Shown here: positions 11,485 to 44,509 of the stretch, in pieces
Layout of the letters: every line of letters begins with the position of its first letter
Numbering within the stretch: the stretch's first letter is position 1
Origin: Cristatella mucedo
Taxonomy: Eukaryota > Bryozoa > Phylactolaemata > Cristatellidae
Direction of reading: 5' to 3'
Assembly (NCBI GenBank): GCA_009760855.2
Contig: WPIO01000025.1
Location: 1,194,501 to 1,243,500, forward strand
DNA length: 49,000 nucleotides
Program-made: the position numbers and the translations under genes
The notes under the pieces: generated by a model
Database searches by the model: none
The model's input: only the letters and a program-made list of their open reading frames with translations
Told to the model about the DNA's origin: nothing

Positions 11485-11904
11485 GATTCGATGAATCAAC
11501 AAAGAGTCTCCACTCAGTTGGATCTTGGCACTTTTCCATTTGGTTAAATAGACCTTCGACGCTGCCGTAATGGATTAGTGAATCCTTCGTCAAAAAGTAC
11601 GAAGAAAATTGTTTCACGATATCTATACCACGCCAACGTAGTACACCGTGCAAACAATTTCTCTCTTTCAATCTAAAACCGAGGAGTTTAGCCGACTCTT
11701 TGGGCAGGTCAAGGCCTCTCAATAAATCCTCAAGATCAGATCGTGCCATTAGTTTAGGTGTTGGAACATCAAAAGCATCATATTTGCCGTCAAAGTCACC
11801 TTCAGTTGAACTCGAATCACTGTCAGTCAACATATCATCAAGTGTAACAGGTGGAACAGAAAAATTTGGTAATTGGTAGCCACTGCTCCTTTGTTGAGAA
11901 TCTC
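11485..11904 (-). pseudogene. Exon fragment of an unknown protein family, fused to a LINE
   Basis: An acceptor TTTCTCATTTGCAG leads into an open frame. It begins with an acidic Ser-rich stretch (DDMLTDSDSSSTEGDF) and continues RSDLEDLLRGLDLPKESAKL, GFRLKERN and DPTEWRLFVDSSNRK. From memory this resembles a family of uncharacterised invertebrate proteins with an LxRDLGLxKxxAELLGSRLKE block followed by EWRLFIDSS. At about 11484 the frame passes directly into LINE reverse-transcriptase sequence, so the original family sequence is cut. It may be an old gene truncated by LINE insertion, or part of another repeat. Upstream exons were not found. Confidence 0.45.
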
Positions 11905-13767
11905 CTGCAAATGAGAAAAATATATGCGAATAATTCTTACGTTCTCTCGGTATTGTGAATCACAAATATCCGTTATTTAAACAACTACAGCAACCAACTA
12001 AATTGTTAATTGTTCTGCAAAAAATTACATTACACAACATTTATGTCATTAGGAGACTTTCAAAAGTAAACCTGATGAAAGCCAATATCATTATACGTAA
12101 TGCGTAACGTTCAAATGCACCAGATCTTTGATAAACGAAATCCACCAAATCTGGCTGGCCGATGCAAAACAAAATACACTGCAAATCATAATTTGGGACG
12201 TGTATTTGGAAAAGGATAACAACTGTCAGAAACTGATAACACGCAGACCAGTGTAGGTTATCAATTGTAAGGTCACTTTTCCTACCTCATTAAAAATTCA
12301 TTAGGGTCAAAAGGTGTGTACGCCACAATAACTTGATATTCTTTAGTAAGGAGCGCAAGCAGGAGAAATCAAAAGACGGAGAACCAGCTTGGGTTGATGG
12401 TGAACTGATTGAGGCCGATTGCCACAATGAAAGGAACTAACCGGGCTACGCCATATATCTTGCTCAAAGACCTGGTGAAACCAGCCGATCATCCTAGCTA
12501 GGAGGAAACTTTAATCCGGCCACTTTGTTACTGGATTTAGTGGAGACGCCGTACGAATCGCTGGAGGTTGTAGAAAGTCCGGCAGCCACTCAAGTCCACG
12601 AAGTTTTTGAAGGGAACTGCACCGATGCCTATTGCTACAACAAAAATAAGGCAAGCTCAAAAGAATAAAAAATTGTAGCGCACGATCGGATATTTTTTAG
12701 ACATGCACTCGACGGATTTCTTATTGACTGAAAGTTGGATACAATTTTGTCGGAAGTAATGGTCAGCGGCATAATTTAATCGGGTCACCCAGGTCACGGC
12801 GCCGCTCCATTTCGCAATAGCCCCCCCCCTTCCGGGCCACCCCATGGCTCCGCCACAGGATGGAAACGCATCTGATTGGCAGGTTAGCTAGGAATTAGTT
12901 ACCTGGCTATCATAAAAAGAACCGATAGATCTCAGACCCCATTAAATTGAGCGTAGAAAAAAGTGCTCGCGTCTGATGACGATCCGCTTCATTGGCCTGC
13001 CTCGTCACGAACGTGACGTGCGGCTTCCACGTCGAGTCACGAATAGGCCGCAAACGTAGCGCTCGCAATGGTGCCAGTCTCAGCCGACGAGCGACAAATA
13101 CAGTTGACGACTGAATCTTGTTGCGCGGCTAGCTACTTGTAGGTGTTGCACCAATGCACGCAGGTATGCCGACAGTATCAGAAACGCGGCAGCAACGAAG
13201 AGCTCGTTGCTGTAGCTCGTTGCTGTGTAAGAGTAGCGCTCGTATCTTAGCATATCAAGCCCATATCTGTAATGCAGAAAATGCTATTTAACAGCGGCGG
13301 GCGGTTACAGACGAACTCCAACGACAATGTGGCTTAGAGCTCACGTCAGCTCCAGTGCCAACACTCCCGAGTCTCGATTACTCACTACCCCCTACCTCAG
13401 GGCGCCGGCCTTTTATCCGACCTCAGCGATAAACCATCGAATAAGCTCATAATCGTAAATAATTGCATAATATCATAATCTCGATTAATAGCTAACCACC
13501 ATAGTTTGGCCGGTTTGGCTAGCGCCGTCGTTTCAGCATGCACCAAACACAGATGGTAATCCCAAAGCAGCACACTGAAGAAACCAAATTTTAGCAGCAT
13601 TTACACGGCCGGATTCTCTTACATCCTGCTTCGCCATGGTTGCCATCTTAGATGCACATGTCACCGAGCCTGCTGAGATGGCCGGAGATATACATCAGAT
13701 TATGAAGCGGCGGGTAGTTAAGTCAATCGATTAAAGTGTAAATTGACAATTAAGCCGTCAACGAAGC

Positions 13768-13845
13768 GGATGCAAAGTGCCTAGAAAGAGATGTAGTTCT
13801 CTTAGGATGCAATACAAATATCTTATTATTATTATTATTATTATT
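13768..13845 (+). mobile_element. LINE 3' tail
   Basis: The tail core (caaagtgcctagaaagagat, then ttctcttaggatgc) is followed by (ATT)n ending at about 13845. Confidence 0.6.
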
Positions 13846-14099
13846 TAGCCCGACGTTAGGGCATGTCCCACCTCCCTCAGGAAAGCAATCGAATCTGGCC
13901 TTAATTAATCTGCTACCCCTCCAAAAAGACCCTACCATTTAAGGTGATATCCGGTTGACCCAAAGCGCGACCCTTTGAGTAATCGTCACTTAGCCCGATT
14001 GGCTTGCCGGTCGAGAGAGGCAATGCCCTAATAAAATGCCTGGTGGCGAGCGGCGTGGCATTCGCAGAGTGGCCGAGACGTACGGTGGGCTTGGACGGC

Positions 14100-35834
<21,735 letters not shown>

Positions 35835-36021
35835 CTGCCTGATGACTGTCGGGCGTTGCCTGTAGCTGTAGCCTGTTAAATGGGCGTGTTCCGCTGCTCT
35901 TCACAAGCGACTGCCCACTGTACCAGGGTAGTGGCACCCTAGGCCCTGCACTTTACTTTTATCGATTCTGGCTCTGGTGGTCGCCACAAAGTTGTCAATC
36001 GTCCCCTGCCACAGCTATCCA

Positions 36022-36027
36022 AATAAA
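36022..36027 (+). promoter_or_regulatory. Possible polyadenylation signal for HPDL
   Basis: AATAAA about 190 bases after the HPDL stop, on the gene strand. The position is plausible for a 3' UTR, but it rests on the hexamer alone. Confidence 0.35.
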
Positions 36028-36267
36028 TGAGATTATTTTCTCTTGGACCTAGACGCCTGTCTCTCCAACGATTATGTCCTTTGAGGGCCGAATCGAGGGC
36101 ATGGAAATGCCTGTGCCAGCTAACGAGAAACAAACACTAATAATGGCCTCGTTGTTGTGGTTCCGGCTAGGAGTTGTAGACCCCCATGTCTTTTGAACTC
36201 CCTGCTGGCGGTATACAGCGTTCGAAACGACATGTCTTTGGTATTTTCTCAATCTTATTTACTGTTA

Positions 36268-36425
36268 TTAGCTGACTTAACAGCCTCATTTGTGTATCGG
36301 CAAAAGAGCCTTAATAGCTATCACCACGACTTGCAGTTGGCAATGAAGGATCTCCCACTTCGCGATTTGAAACGACGATCTCGTTTGTGAAGATCAAGCG
36401 CTTTACCTCCTGGGCTATCGCGGTA
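36268..36425 (-). mobile_element. tRNA-derived SINE, diverged
   Basis: The body and head are recognisable, but the B box is mutated (gcgatttgaaac on the plus strand). Confidence 0.68.
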
Positions 36426-36991
36426 AAATAGCTCCTTCAAAATAAATTTCTCCAGCAGCGGAACTTTAAAAGTATTGATGCATGGAAATTTTTAAAATAT
36501 AAATGCCGTGCACGTCTTTTTAATGCGCATCCAAGATGTCGAAAGGCACTGGGTGCTCTCATCAATGCAGTAACACCAGTACTGAAGCGTGCTCTCGACA
36601 AGCCTGCTCGCCTGATGACTATCCATGTAATGAGCCGAAGACAACTTCTTATTCAGTGAAAACTTTGAAAAAAATGAACCGTGAATTTCGCAGTTTGAAG
36701 CAAATTAATAAGAAGTTCTGGGATTTGTCCACTTTGGTCCGTGCGGATGCGAAAAAAATCTATGCCTACATCCGGAATCTTAGAAATACCAACATACTTC
36801 TTTTTTCACTCAAGCTGCATACTTTCAAGTCAGACTCTATAAGAATTTACACAATAGTGAATTATTCTCACAGTTGAACCTCTCTATATGCATCCTCTAT
36901 GTATGCATAATCTCTCTTTACATAGAATCTTGTCAAAAAGACCAATATTGCCTTGCTTAATGCCTAACCTTCTATGAGGCAGTATATAACC

Positions 36992-37150
36992 GGGCAGTGA
37001 TAGCCCAGGAGGTAAGGTGCTCGCTCTTCACGACCGAGGTCGTCGGTTCGAATCCTGCAGTGGGTGATCCCTTATTGTCAACTGCAAGCGGTAGTTAAAG
37101 CTCTCGAGACTCTTTTGCGCCATACAAATGAGGTTGGTAAATCAACTAAT
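36992..37150 (+). mobile_element. tRNA-derived SINE
   Basis: It has GATAGCCCAGGAGGTAAGG (A box region), cacgaccgaggtcgtc and B box GGTTCGAATCC, then a diverged body ending ggttggtaaatcaac. Confidence 0.78.
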
Positions 37151-38227
37151 ATTTATTTATAGGCGTAACGTTTCAAAACTCAAGCTCACGTGAAGATATT
37201 GTCTTTTTCATCAACTAGATTCAGCAAAACAAAATCTTTACAGTGACAAGATAATTAGCATGCGTTACTCATATAATTTTATAAAATTTAGTCTGCTCTG
37301 GAAGTTTCTTTTTTTATTATTCAATAGTCTCAGAGAACAGTGAGCGCAAAGTCCAGGACCGAGTGTCACGTGACTAAAATGTAGCTCCCAATCAAACGGC
37401 GTTTCTCCAGGTCGCCAGCTAGCGCCGCCTAATCATAATCGTTTCCACGTCTGCCATTGGCTCTTCACCGGATATTTACCATCCTGCAGTCTTAATACCT
37501 AAGCGGGCTATTGGGGAATTTTTCTAGGGAACCTGATGCTCTTTTGTTTGCTCGTTTATTTTGGGGCAGATCAAAGCTGGATGCTGACGCGGCGGTACCT
37601 TCCTCCAGGGCCCAAACAATGTTTTCAGTATCGCAATAAGATGTGTATGCACCATGAAATCTTAGGTGAAAACATGATTAAGGAAAACCTTGTGTAACGG
37701 CTGTAACTATGAATACGCACTTTCAATTCAAGATTCATTCCGGGTCAGTTGCAAGGGATTCGGCTGCTGCGCCACTGCCGACTTACACCAACTGAAGGAT
37801 GATCAATGGTGAAGCTATCTTAAATGATGACTGCTAGAGGGTCCCAAGCCTAAAACAGGCATTATTCACATGCATTATGTGCGGCATTAATTATTAATCA
37901 GAATATTTCCTAATCCTGTTAAAGAGGGAGAGTCATCAGCGCTACTACAGATTCAAGTCTACTTCTAGTCTCAAGGCCGAGTGGTCCAATTACCCTGATG
38001 TTAATTTTTATGACAGATAATTTTTCTGCTTTCTTTGTTAAAAAAGTCGCACAAATTTGTGCCTCTATAAAGCCAGCTCCGCCTAAGGAATGCCTTGAGT
38101 CGTAGCCGGTGGCCTTCCTTAAGAAGTCTTCATAGGCTTCTGCAAATGTAATGGTGTTACCAAAAAAAGGCCGTAAAACAACGTAACCTTCGAGCCCTAT
38201 GCCACAATAGTGATTGCAATTACGATA

Positions 38228-38960
38228 CAAAATTAAAATAGAGCTCTTAGAGAACCACATGTCTTTCTAGTCACTTTAAATATGCCTGAAAGGAAGCATG
38301 ACGGTTTTTAGTGAAAACATACACCAGTACGAAGAGTAAGCCCAGATGCTTCGAGAAACAGGAATTTTTAGCTTCTTTTCAAATATAGTCAAGTCAGGAG
38401 ATTTTGTGACGTCAATGGGAAATGAGTTCCAGGCTTCAAGAAAACATTCACCAAAATCAAGATCTCTCAAAATTTGAGGCTGTTTAAAGGCAGAACATAT
38501 TTTTTTAGAATAGCCGGAGCAAAGCCTCCAAAAAAAGTAGTACTCGGAGGTAGGCCAAAGCAAGAGAATGAACGGATTTAAAAGTGAAAGACAGAACCTT
38601 GAAGTCGATATGCTGGTTTATGGAGAGCCAGTGGAGGTAGGTTCAAGGTGGTGTAATGTGGCAGTTTCCGCCTTCACGACCGCCAAGCCTAGCTGCAGAG
38701 TTTCGCATTAACTGCCAACGTCTAATTGCGTAGGCTGGAGGACCTACGAGCAGTGAGTTACAGAAGTCTAGATAGGATGTTACACATTCAAGGACCACAT
38801 CCCTGTCTAAATAAGCCTGAGTTTGTGTACTGATACACCTAGCTATAAGTAGGCAGACTTAATTGTGAACAGATGCGGTCGTCTAGTGAAAGGTCGCTTG
38901 AGGTCACGACAGCCACACTGCCTGCAGATGGTACAGGAGATGCAATGGTCGGGTCTGTTT
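38228..38960 (-). mobile_element. L2/CR1-like LINE 3' fragment
   Basis: The minus strand shows a degraded C-terminus (AWNSFPIDVTKSPDLTIFEK) and upstream thumb text. The tail is decayed and no clean ATT run remains. Confidence 0.72.
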
Positions 38961-39163
38961 TGAGAGTTAAGATTTCTGATTTATTATAAAAAATAGGTTT
39001 TCCCGTGACTGGCAAGATAGTTTTTTTCATTTCCGAAATTTGAGAAAGTTTCTACCATCCAAGTGCTAATCGATAAAGTTTATTTTCCCCAGCCAAAGCT
39101 TGCATGAGGCTAATTTCCTACGAATTCCCGGGTCGCCACTGGACTCCGATCGGAGAAAGCGCT

Positions 39164-39238
39164 CATCGAGATGGGCTATCTCTTTACATCGGTGCGAGCG
39201 GTGCTCGCTCCGATGTAAAGAGAAAGCTCAGCTCAATG
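39164..39238. repeat. Hairpin, about 36-bp arms, 3-base loop
   Basis: The inner 20 bp (39180..39199 and 39203..39222) have a single mismatch. Pairing continues outwards imperfectly. Confidence 0.9.
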
Positions 39239-39779
39239 ATCTTTTAGGGGAAGCATTATCCAAGAAAGAATGACGATATTACTTAGTCGCCCCGGGGAAA
39301 GATCAGAGTAAGGAAACTGTTTCCAACTTCACCACAAAAGACCGCTTATTATCCACACTGCCATCCAGTTGTAGTGTTTGGTCGCACCTTTTCAAGCTCC
39401 CGTATTTAGAAAGAAAGCTTATTTTACACAGCTGCTTTTAGAGGTCCTCAGAATCATCCTTGGACAGAGGATAAGCTGATAAAAATAGGTAACATATTTC
39501 GTTCTATTTAGTGCCCTAGGGCACAAAGCACGTTTATCTAATGCCTTATGCCTAAAATAAAAAAGAAAATAGTTATGACCACAAAAGCGTTGCTCTGTGG
39601 TCAGAACGCTGGCATTTTAAAACTCTCAGGTCTTACCGATATGCAAAGTGTGTGGCCGGCTGTTTTGCATATATAGCACGCATTGAGTTGCTGCCAAAAT
39701 GAGTTACGTTAAGGTGGTTAAAACACTACAGAGCATCATATGTTTGTGGACAATTTAAAAAGAGGAGAGCGAAATATTT

Positions 39780-40980
39780 CTCCATGAAAACTTCTGGTTA
39801 AGATATGCAAGGCATACAAAGCATACTTCGGAATGCCTGTCGGGAATCAAGATACGCTCAGGCCACATCATTTCTCGTGCGAGCACTGCTACAACGGTCT
39901 TAATGACACTCAGTTGTATCTTTGCTTTGATCCCTCCCAGCACGTCGAATTCTCTCAACTCCCATGCTGCATGTACTGATGAAATCCCCACATGGATGGC
40001 AGCAAATTTTATTACATTGAATGATGATACAATCCACTTACTCGTTATGGGAAAACCAAGTATGATTCAGAAATTGGAAAGGCTAACGCTCAAAATTGGC
40101 TCCGCCACCAGATCTCCTGTTGAATCTGCACGAAATCTAGGTGTCATGCTCTAACGTGACCTCTCATTACACGACCACATCAACTCCACAATCAAGTCTG
40201 CCTACTTTCAGCTCCACAACATTGCTAAAAATCGGACTTGTTTAGGCAGGGATACCACATCTAAGTTTGCCCATGCATTTATGACATCCCGTCTTGACTT
40301 CTGTAACTCACTGCTTTGCTGGTCTACCGGCATGTGCAATCGGGCGCTTACAGCTGGTGCAAAACTTTGCAGCTAGGCTTGTTTGTCATGAGCGTCGCAG
40401 TTGCCACATCACACCACTTTTCGCCGACCTGCACTAGCTACCAGTCAAGCAATGGATCGACTTCAAGGTTTTGTCGCTCAATTTTAGGTCCTTTCATTCT
40501 TTGGCTCCAGCCTACTTATGAGGTCTACTGCCCCACCAGGCTTAGCATCGTACCACTCGCTTTTCGGAATTTAACTATACCTCGTACAAACCTCAAATTC
40601 TTTGAAGACCGTGCCTTTAATTCGTACGCTACTAAAGGCTGGAACTCACTTCCAACATCCGTCACGACATACCCTGACTTGACCACACATTAAAAAGAAG
40701 TTAAAAACGCACCTATTTCTGACAGCAATTAGTGGGTCCGTGTGATTCGTCCTTCATGTGCTTATGCGTGCTGACATTGTTGCATGCTGCCACTAACCAT
40801 ACGTGCATGCTGACCCTATGCATATCACCTCTAACCATGTTTTTCTTGTTGTTTATCAAGCACTATACCACACACCATTCGATCGTTTTTCTTTTGCAGC
40901 AAATATAAAGCGCATAGAAAAACATTTAATTATATGAGGGCGCTTTATCAAGTGCATCATTATTATTATTATTATTATCA
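39780..40980 (+). mobile_element. L2/CR1-like LINE, longest 3' copy
   Basis: It starts in the palm region (NDTQLYLCFDPS), then LNDDTIHLLVMGKPSMIQKL, ERLTLKIGSATRSPVESARN and LGVML. It continues through DHINSTIKSAYFQLHNIAK and FEDRAFNSYATKGWNSLPTS, the 3' UTR, the tail hairpin and (ATT)n ending at about 40980. Stops and frameshifts break the frame. Confidence 0.82.
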
Positions 40981-41212
40981 ACGGAAGGGCGAACAATTAC
41001 TGCTCACAACATGAAACTTCTGGCATGATATTAAATAATATGTGAAATTCAATTTTTTTAAGTTACGTAGTTCAGCCAGGTTCACAGGCTGATTCAGGCG
41101 AGAAAAGAAAGCCATTAAGTTTTCGACGCCAAGAATTCCTAGGAAACCGACTGACCACTCAAGCGACTGCTGCTTCTCACGTTAGTCTCTTCCACACGTC
41201 AAACAGCCAAGG

Positions 41213-41494
41213 GTGCATCTTCACACGAGTTTCTTCATCCGCCGCCTCATTACCAGACTGTCCTGGGCGCCCCGCCCCCACGGGTTTCAAGACAGACGGG
41301 CCTTCTTCAGAAGAGTGTTAGAAAGTCCAAAAGCGCTCGCGGAAGGCATTGCAGACCCACATTTCGCTTTCACGGATGCGGCTGAGGAGCTGAAGCAATA
41401 CATCCAAAACCGGAAATACCTCGCTCATCTGCTCAGAGACCTTGGTCTTCACAAGTCCAAAACCAAGGTTGAGGTTGAGCCTTCCAAGCTGTGA
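41213..41494 (+). CDS. Unassigned coding-like exon
   Basis: I do not recognise the product. The frame is open from just after a stop at 41083..41085 and has no ATG. The part from about 41308 reads RVLESPKALAEGIADPHFAF, then a helix-like charged stretch with EELKQYIQNRKYLAHLLRDL and KSKTKVEVEPSK. G/C-ending codons dominate, unlike the AT-rich flanks. Possible acceptors are TTCTTCAG before 41311 and GTCAAACAG near 41206. A consensus donor GTGAGT overlaps the terminal TGA, so the exon may be internal or may end at the TGA. The preceding Arg-rich segment resembles a mitochondrial presequence, but that is only a resemblance. It lies between HPDL and the CHSY-like gene. Confidence 0.4.
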   Translation: MHLHTSFFIRRLITRLSWAPRPHGFQDRRAFFRRVLESPKALAEGIADPHFAFTDAAEELKQYIQNRKYLAHLLRDLGLHKSKTKVEVEPSKL

Positions 41495-41549
41495 GTGACA
41501 CTAGGACACTAGGCTTGCCCATAACTTTTCGGCAAGGCTGGTTAACGTC

Positions 41550-41868
41550 GTTAGCTTAATGAAGTAAATGACCATCTAATTGCTAATGCGGCCATATAAG
41601 CTTGCAAGGGAATCGACTGTGTTGGTTGAGGAGCAAATATTATATTGGTGTAAGGATGTCTAGAGCTCACGGTCATCAACGTAAAATGAAAGTCGAGATT
41701 GTTTGGCGATGGACATGGCCAGAGTGAGAACATAGATAGTGAAAAGAAATTTGACCTAGACCGAAGCCTGAGGTACCCCAAATTTTAAGGGCTGCCCGGA
41801 TGACTGCCAGTTGCTTACATCTACGCTTTGACATCTGATGTAGAAGCAGGACCTAATAAAACATAATT
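41550..41868 (-). mobile_element. LINE reverse transcriptase fragment (palm region)
   Basis: Frame-broken minus-strand text contains FGVPQASV and, nearby, FTIYVLTLAMSIAKQSRLSF, with a degraded active-site region. These match the GVPQGSVLGPLLFTIYT-to-YADD stretch of L2/CR1 reverse transcriptases. Confidence 0.6.
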
Positions 41869-42002
41869 GATTTGTGTAGTACCCAAAGAGAATTAAATCA
41901 CTATTTAGGGGCTTCACATATGCCACAGGGCTCGAGCCCACGACTTCAGCCAGACCTCGGTCGGGATGAGCACCTTAACCACTGGGCCGAAACAGCTCAT
42001 CG
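41869..42002 (-). mobile_element. Second SINE family (tRNA-like head plus LINE-like tail)
   Basis: On the minus strand: gagctgtttcggcccagtgg, then a B-box-like GGGCTCGAGCCC, then a tail resembling the LINE tail (tagtgatttaattctctttg). It is a diverged copy of the element at 43746. Confidence 0.62.
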
Positions 42003-42284
42003 AGTTTATCGCTAGTGTTGCATGCGCGTGTCAAGAGGCGAGAAGCTCAGCCGGCCGCTCATTCTGTCTGTTCAAGATGGTGAAAAGCTAATTACCGTAG
42101 CTAAGCTCATTTCAAGGCCCTCTCTAACTACAACCGCAGCCTCCATTTACACCGAAGACGATCGATGTGTTCGAGAAAAATACGAGGACTCTATTCTGAT
42201 ACAGTCAGCTCAAATACAGCAGTAAAAAGAAGTCTCTATATGTTGCTGCGGAATGATCCGGAACGTATTTTGTATTTATCTATT

Positions 42285-42430
42285 GTATCTTGTATCACTT
42301 ATATCTTATATCTCACTTATCTGATATATTGTACATCTTATCATGCTTTCTTCACAGCAATTGTAAAGCACCTAGAAAGAGATTGAGTTCTTCGAGGGCG
42401 ATTTATCAAATGTGTTAATATTATATCTAT
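42285..42430 (+). mobile_element. LINE 3' tail
   Basis: The tail core aagcacctagaaagagattg, then ttcttcgagggcgattta, followed by AT-rich sequence. The UTR upstream is only partly recognisable. Confidence 0.62.
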
Positions 42431-43449
42431 CTATTAGAAAGCAGCTCGGCAACAAATCCTGGAGCTAATCTTAAAATAAGTTTTTGGGCTCTGTGACATC
42501 TCCAGAAAGCATAGAGATATCTGGTCTTCGTAAGGGCTATTGGCTTCGCATAGAACACTCGCAGTTAAGTACTGCTGCGGACTAAACGGAATTACTACAA
42601 GCGATTGCTCATGTGTCCACGAGGTTATCTCTTTTGCACTGAATCTACATTGTCCGGATGATGTCTACAAGAAGCTCTTCGAACTCTACATTTATTTCTG
42701 ACGGGACGAGGCATTCGAAAAGCTGCCTTGTACTGATGTATTTAGTTCTAAGCTCTCCTGCAGGCTCAGGTTTAGAAATGTTTGCAATCCTTGCTGCTTA
42801 GGTTTAGAAGTGCTTGCAATCCTTGCTGCTTAAACAGCGGCTTTGGCACTCGAAGCAGCAGTTTCTTTCGACTATACAAGCCACGCTTGAACTCTTGCGG
42901 CCATGCAGCTTTTCTTCCGAGCAAAAGATGAGACTCTCGATCGGATGCCTTTAAACAAGCAGTTGTTTAGTACTTCAAGCGTATCCGAAAATCATGGCGA
43001 AAGAAAGGCACCGCACATCTTGTGCAGTACCAAAAGGGTGTTAGCTAACGAGCGAGTAACTGCCGACTCAAATTGCACGGTCACACGTGGATTGTCGCTT
43101 ACTTAGCCTGTGATTTAATTTCCCTCACACGGAAGCCAAGATACATGCTTCAACGCCCAAGACACTTGCGGCATCGTTTACCTAAAGTTACAACTGAGTT
43201 AAGAATTACTGAAATGAGCAACAGACTGAGTTCACTGACATAGGCATTGAATCTGTGACAACAGCACTTACGCCAGCTTGAGCTAGTACTAGGTTGGAGA
43301 TTTAACTGCTCTGCGACAACTTGAAACATCAGTCAGCTGGGACAAAACGTGGTGCGTACATATTTTTTTCTGCAATCACCATAATCTCCAAGCGTGTAGA
43401 AATGCTCTGCTAGAATCCAAACAGCAGACGCAAGCATCCGACTGCTTCG

Positions 43450-43620
<171 letters not shown>

Positions 43621-43745
43621 CTCGCGCACACAGTATATATTATATGCTCACATGCCTTGTCGGGTTGCTCGACCTGGTTGCTTAATACAACTGCAGCTGC
43701 AACTACTCAGACATTCGTCCCGAAATCTGACTCCCTTAATCTGTT

Positions 43746-43897
43746 TAAAATAAATAAATACAATTCATTTGTATAGCGCCCCAAGAGAACTGAATCTATT
43801 CAGGCGCTTCACATACGCCTCGGGGCTCGAGCCCACGAGCTCAGCCAGATCTTGGTTGGGGCGAGCACCTCAACCACTGGACCAAATCAGCTCGGCT
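43746..43897 (-). mobile_element. Second SINE family (tRNA-like head plus LINE-like tail)
   Basis: On the minus strand: head gagctgatttggtccagtgg, B-box-like GGGCTCGAGCCCC, then aagcgcctgaatagattcag and ttctcttggggcgctataca, closing in TATTTATTTA. The second half reproduces the LINE 3' hairpin, suggesting that it moved using the LINE enzyme. Confidence 0.72.
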
Positions 43898-43967
43898 CGT
43901 GTTGCTGTCTCCAACCCGCAGATCAATTCGTTATATTGTTAGGATTAGCCGACACATTTTCGTACTT

Positions 43968-43973
43968 TTTATT
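43968..43973 (-). promoter_or_regulatory. Possible polyadenylation signal for the CHSY-like gene
   Basis: An AATAAA hexamer on the minus strand lies about 540 bases past the stop codon, just after a SINE copy. No transcript evidence is available and the hexamer is common by chance. Confidence 0.3.
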
Positions 43974-44509
43974 AGCGCTCCTGCATTAAATGCTGCTTAA
44001 AAAAGTATGCCTTTCAAGCGGGTTCACGCCATATACGCCAACAGCAATGAGGATAGTCAACAGTTTCGTACCTAGCTCAAAGCAGGCGAACAACTTTTTG
44101 CGGTAGGTAAGCAGCAGCGAAATTAGGCATTCCGAACGCCGTGCTCTAGCTGTAGAAGTGGAACTAAAAGTAGAAGTGTCCTGTTCTAGCTGTAGAGGAC
44201 GCAGAGATTGTCGTCGGCGGTGACCAGACTCGCTCGATTCGACCGACCTCCCGCCGCCGCAGCCGCCGAGGGCCGACGGGCAACTTCGTGGACGCCAAGT
44301 CTGAGCATGCAAGGACTAGGGTCGCAGCAGCAGCCGCAGAGCGGCAGTAGCAGCAGCACGTCGCGTGCTTCGCAGCCGATCTCGCGAAAGCAGCCGATCG
44401 GCAGCAGGTGCACTCCGCCCACGGGCCTCAAGACCCAGCCGCAGCACCGCACCGGAAACCGCCGACGAAGGAACCTTGAAATTCGCCCGGCGACGCTAGA
44501 CTCAAAGGC

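Larger units (their letters stand above)
7036..14099. other. Region between AK2 and HPDL starts (divergent genes)
   Basis: The two genes point away from each other across 7.1 kb. From 7036 to 8084 the DNA is GC-rich with long but unconvincing frames on both strands (222 codons minus at 7282..7950); it may include the AK2 promoter, but no core element is clear. Then come a SINE, the direct-repeat block, LINE pieces and the chimeric exon. From 11905 to 13767 I recognise nothing. Confidence 0.6.

Noticed and set aside
36536-36877. 113-codon ORF starting MSKGTGCSHQ
   Set aside because: It has an ATG and a Lys/Asn-rich helical middle, but AT-rich codons, no splice context and no recognised family. 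Not strong enough to call.
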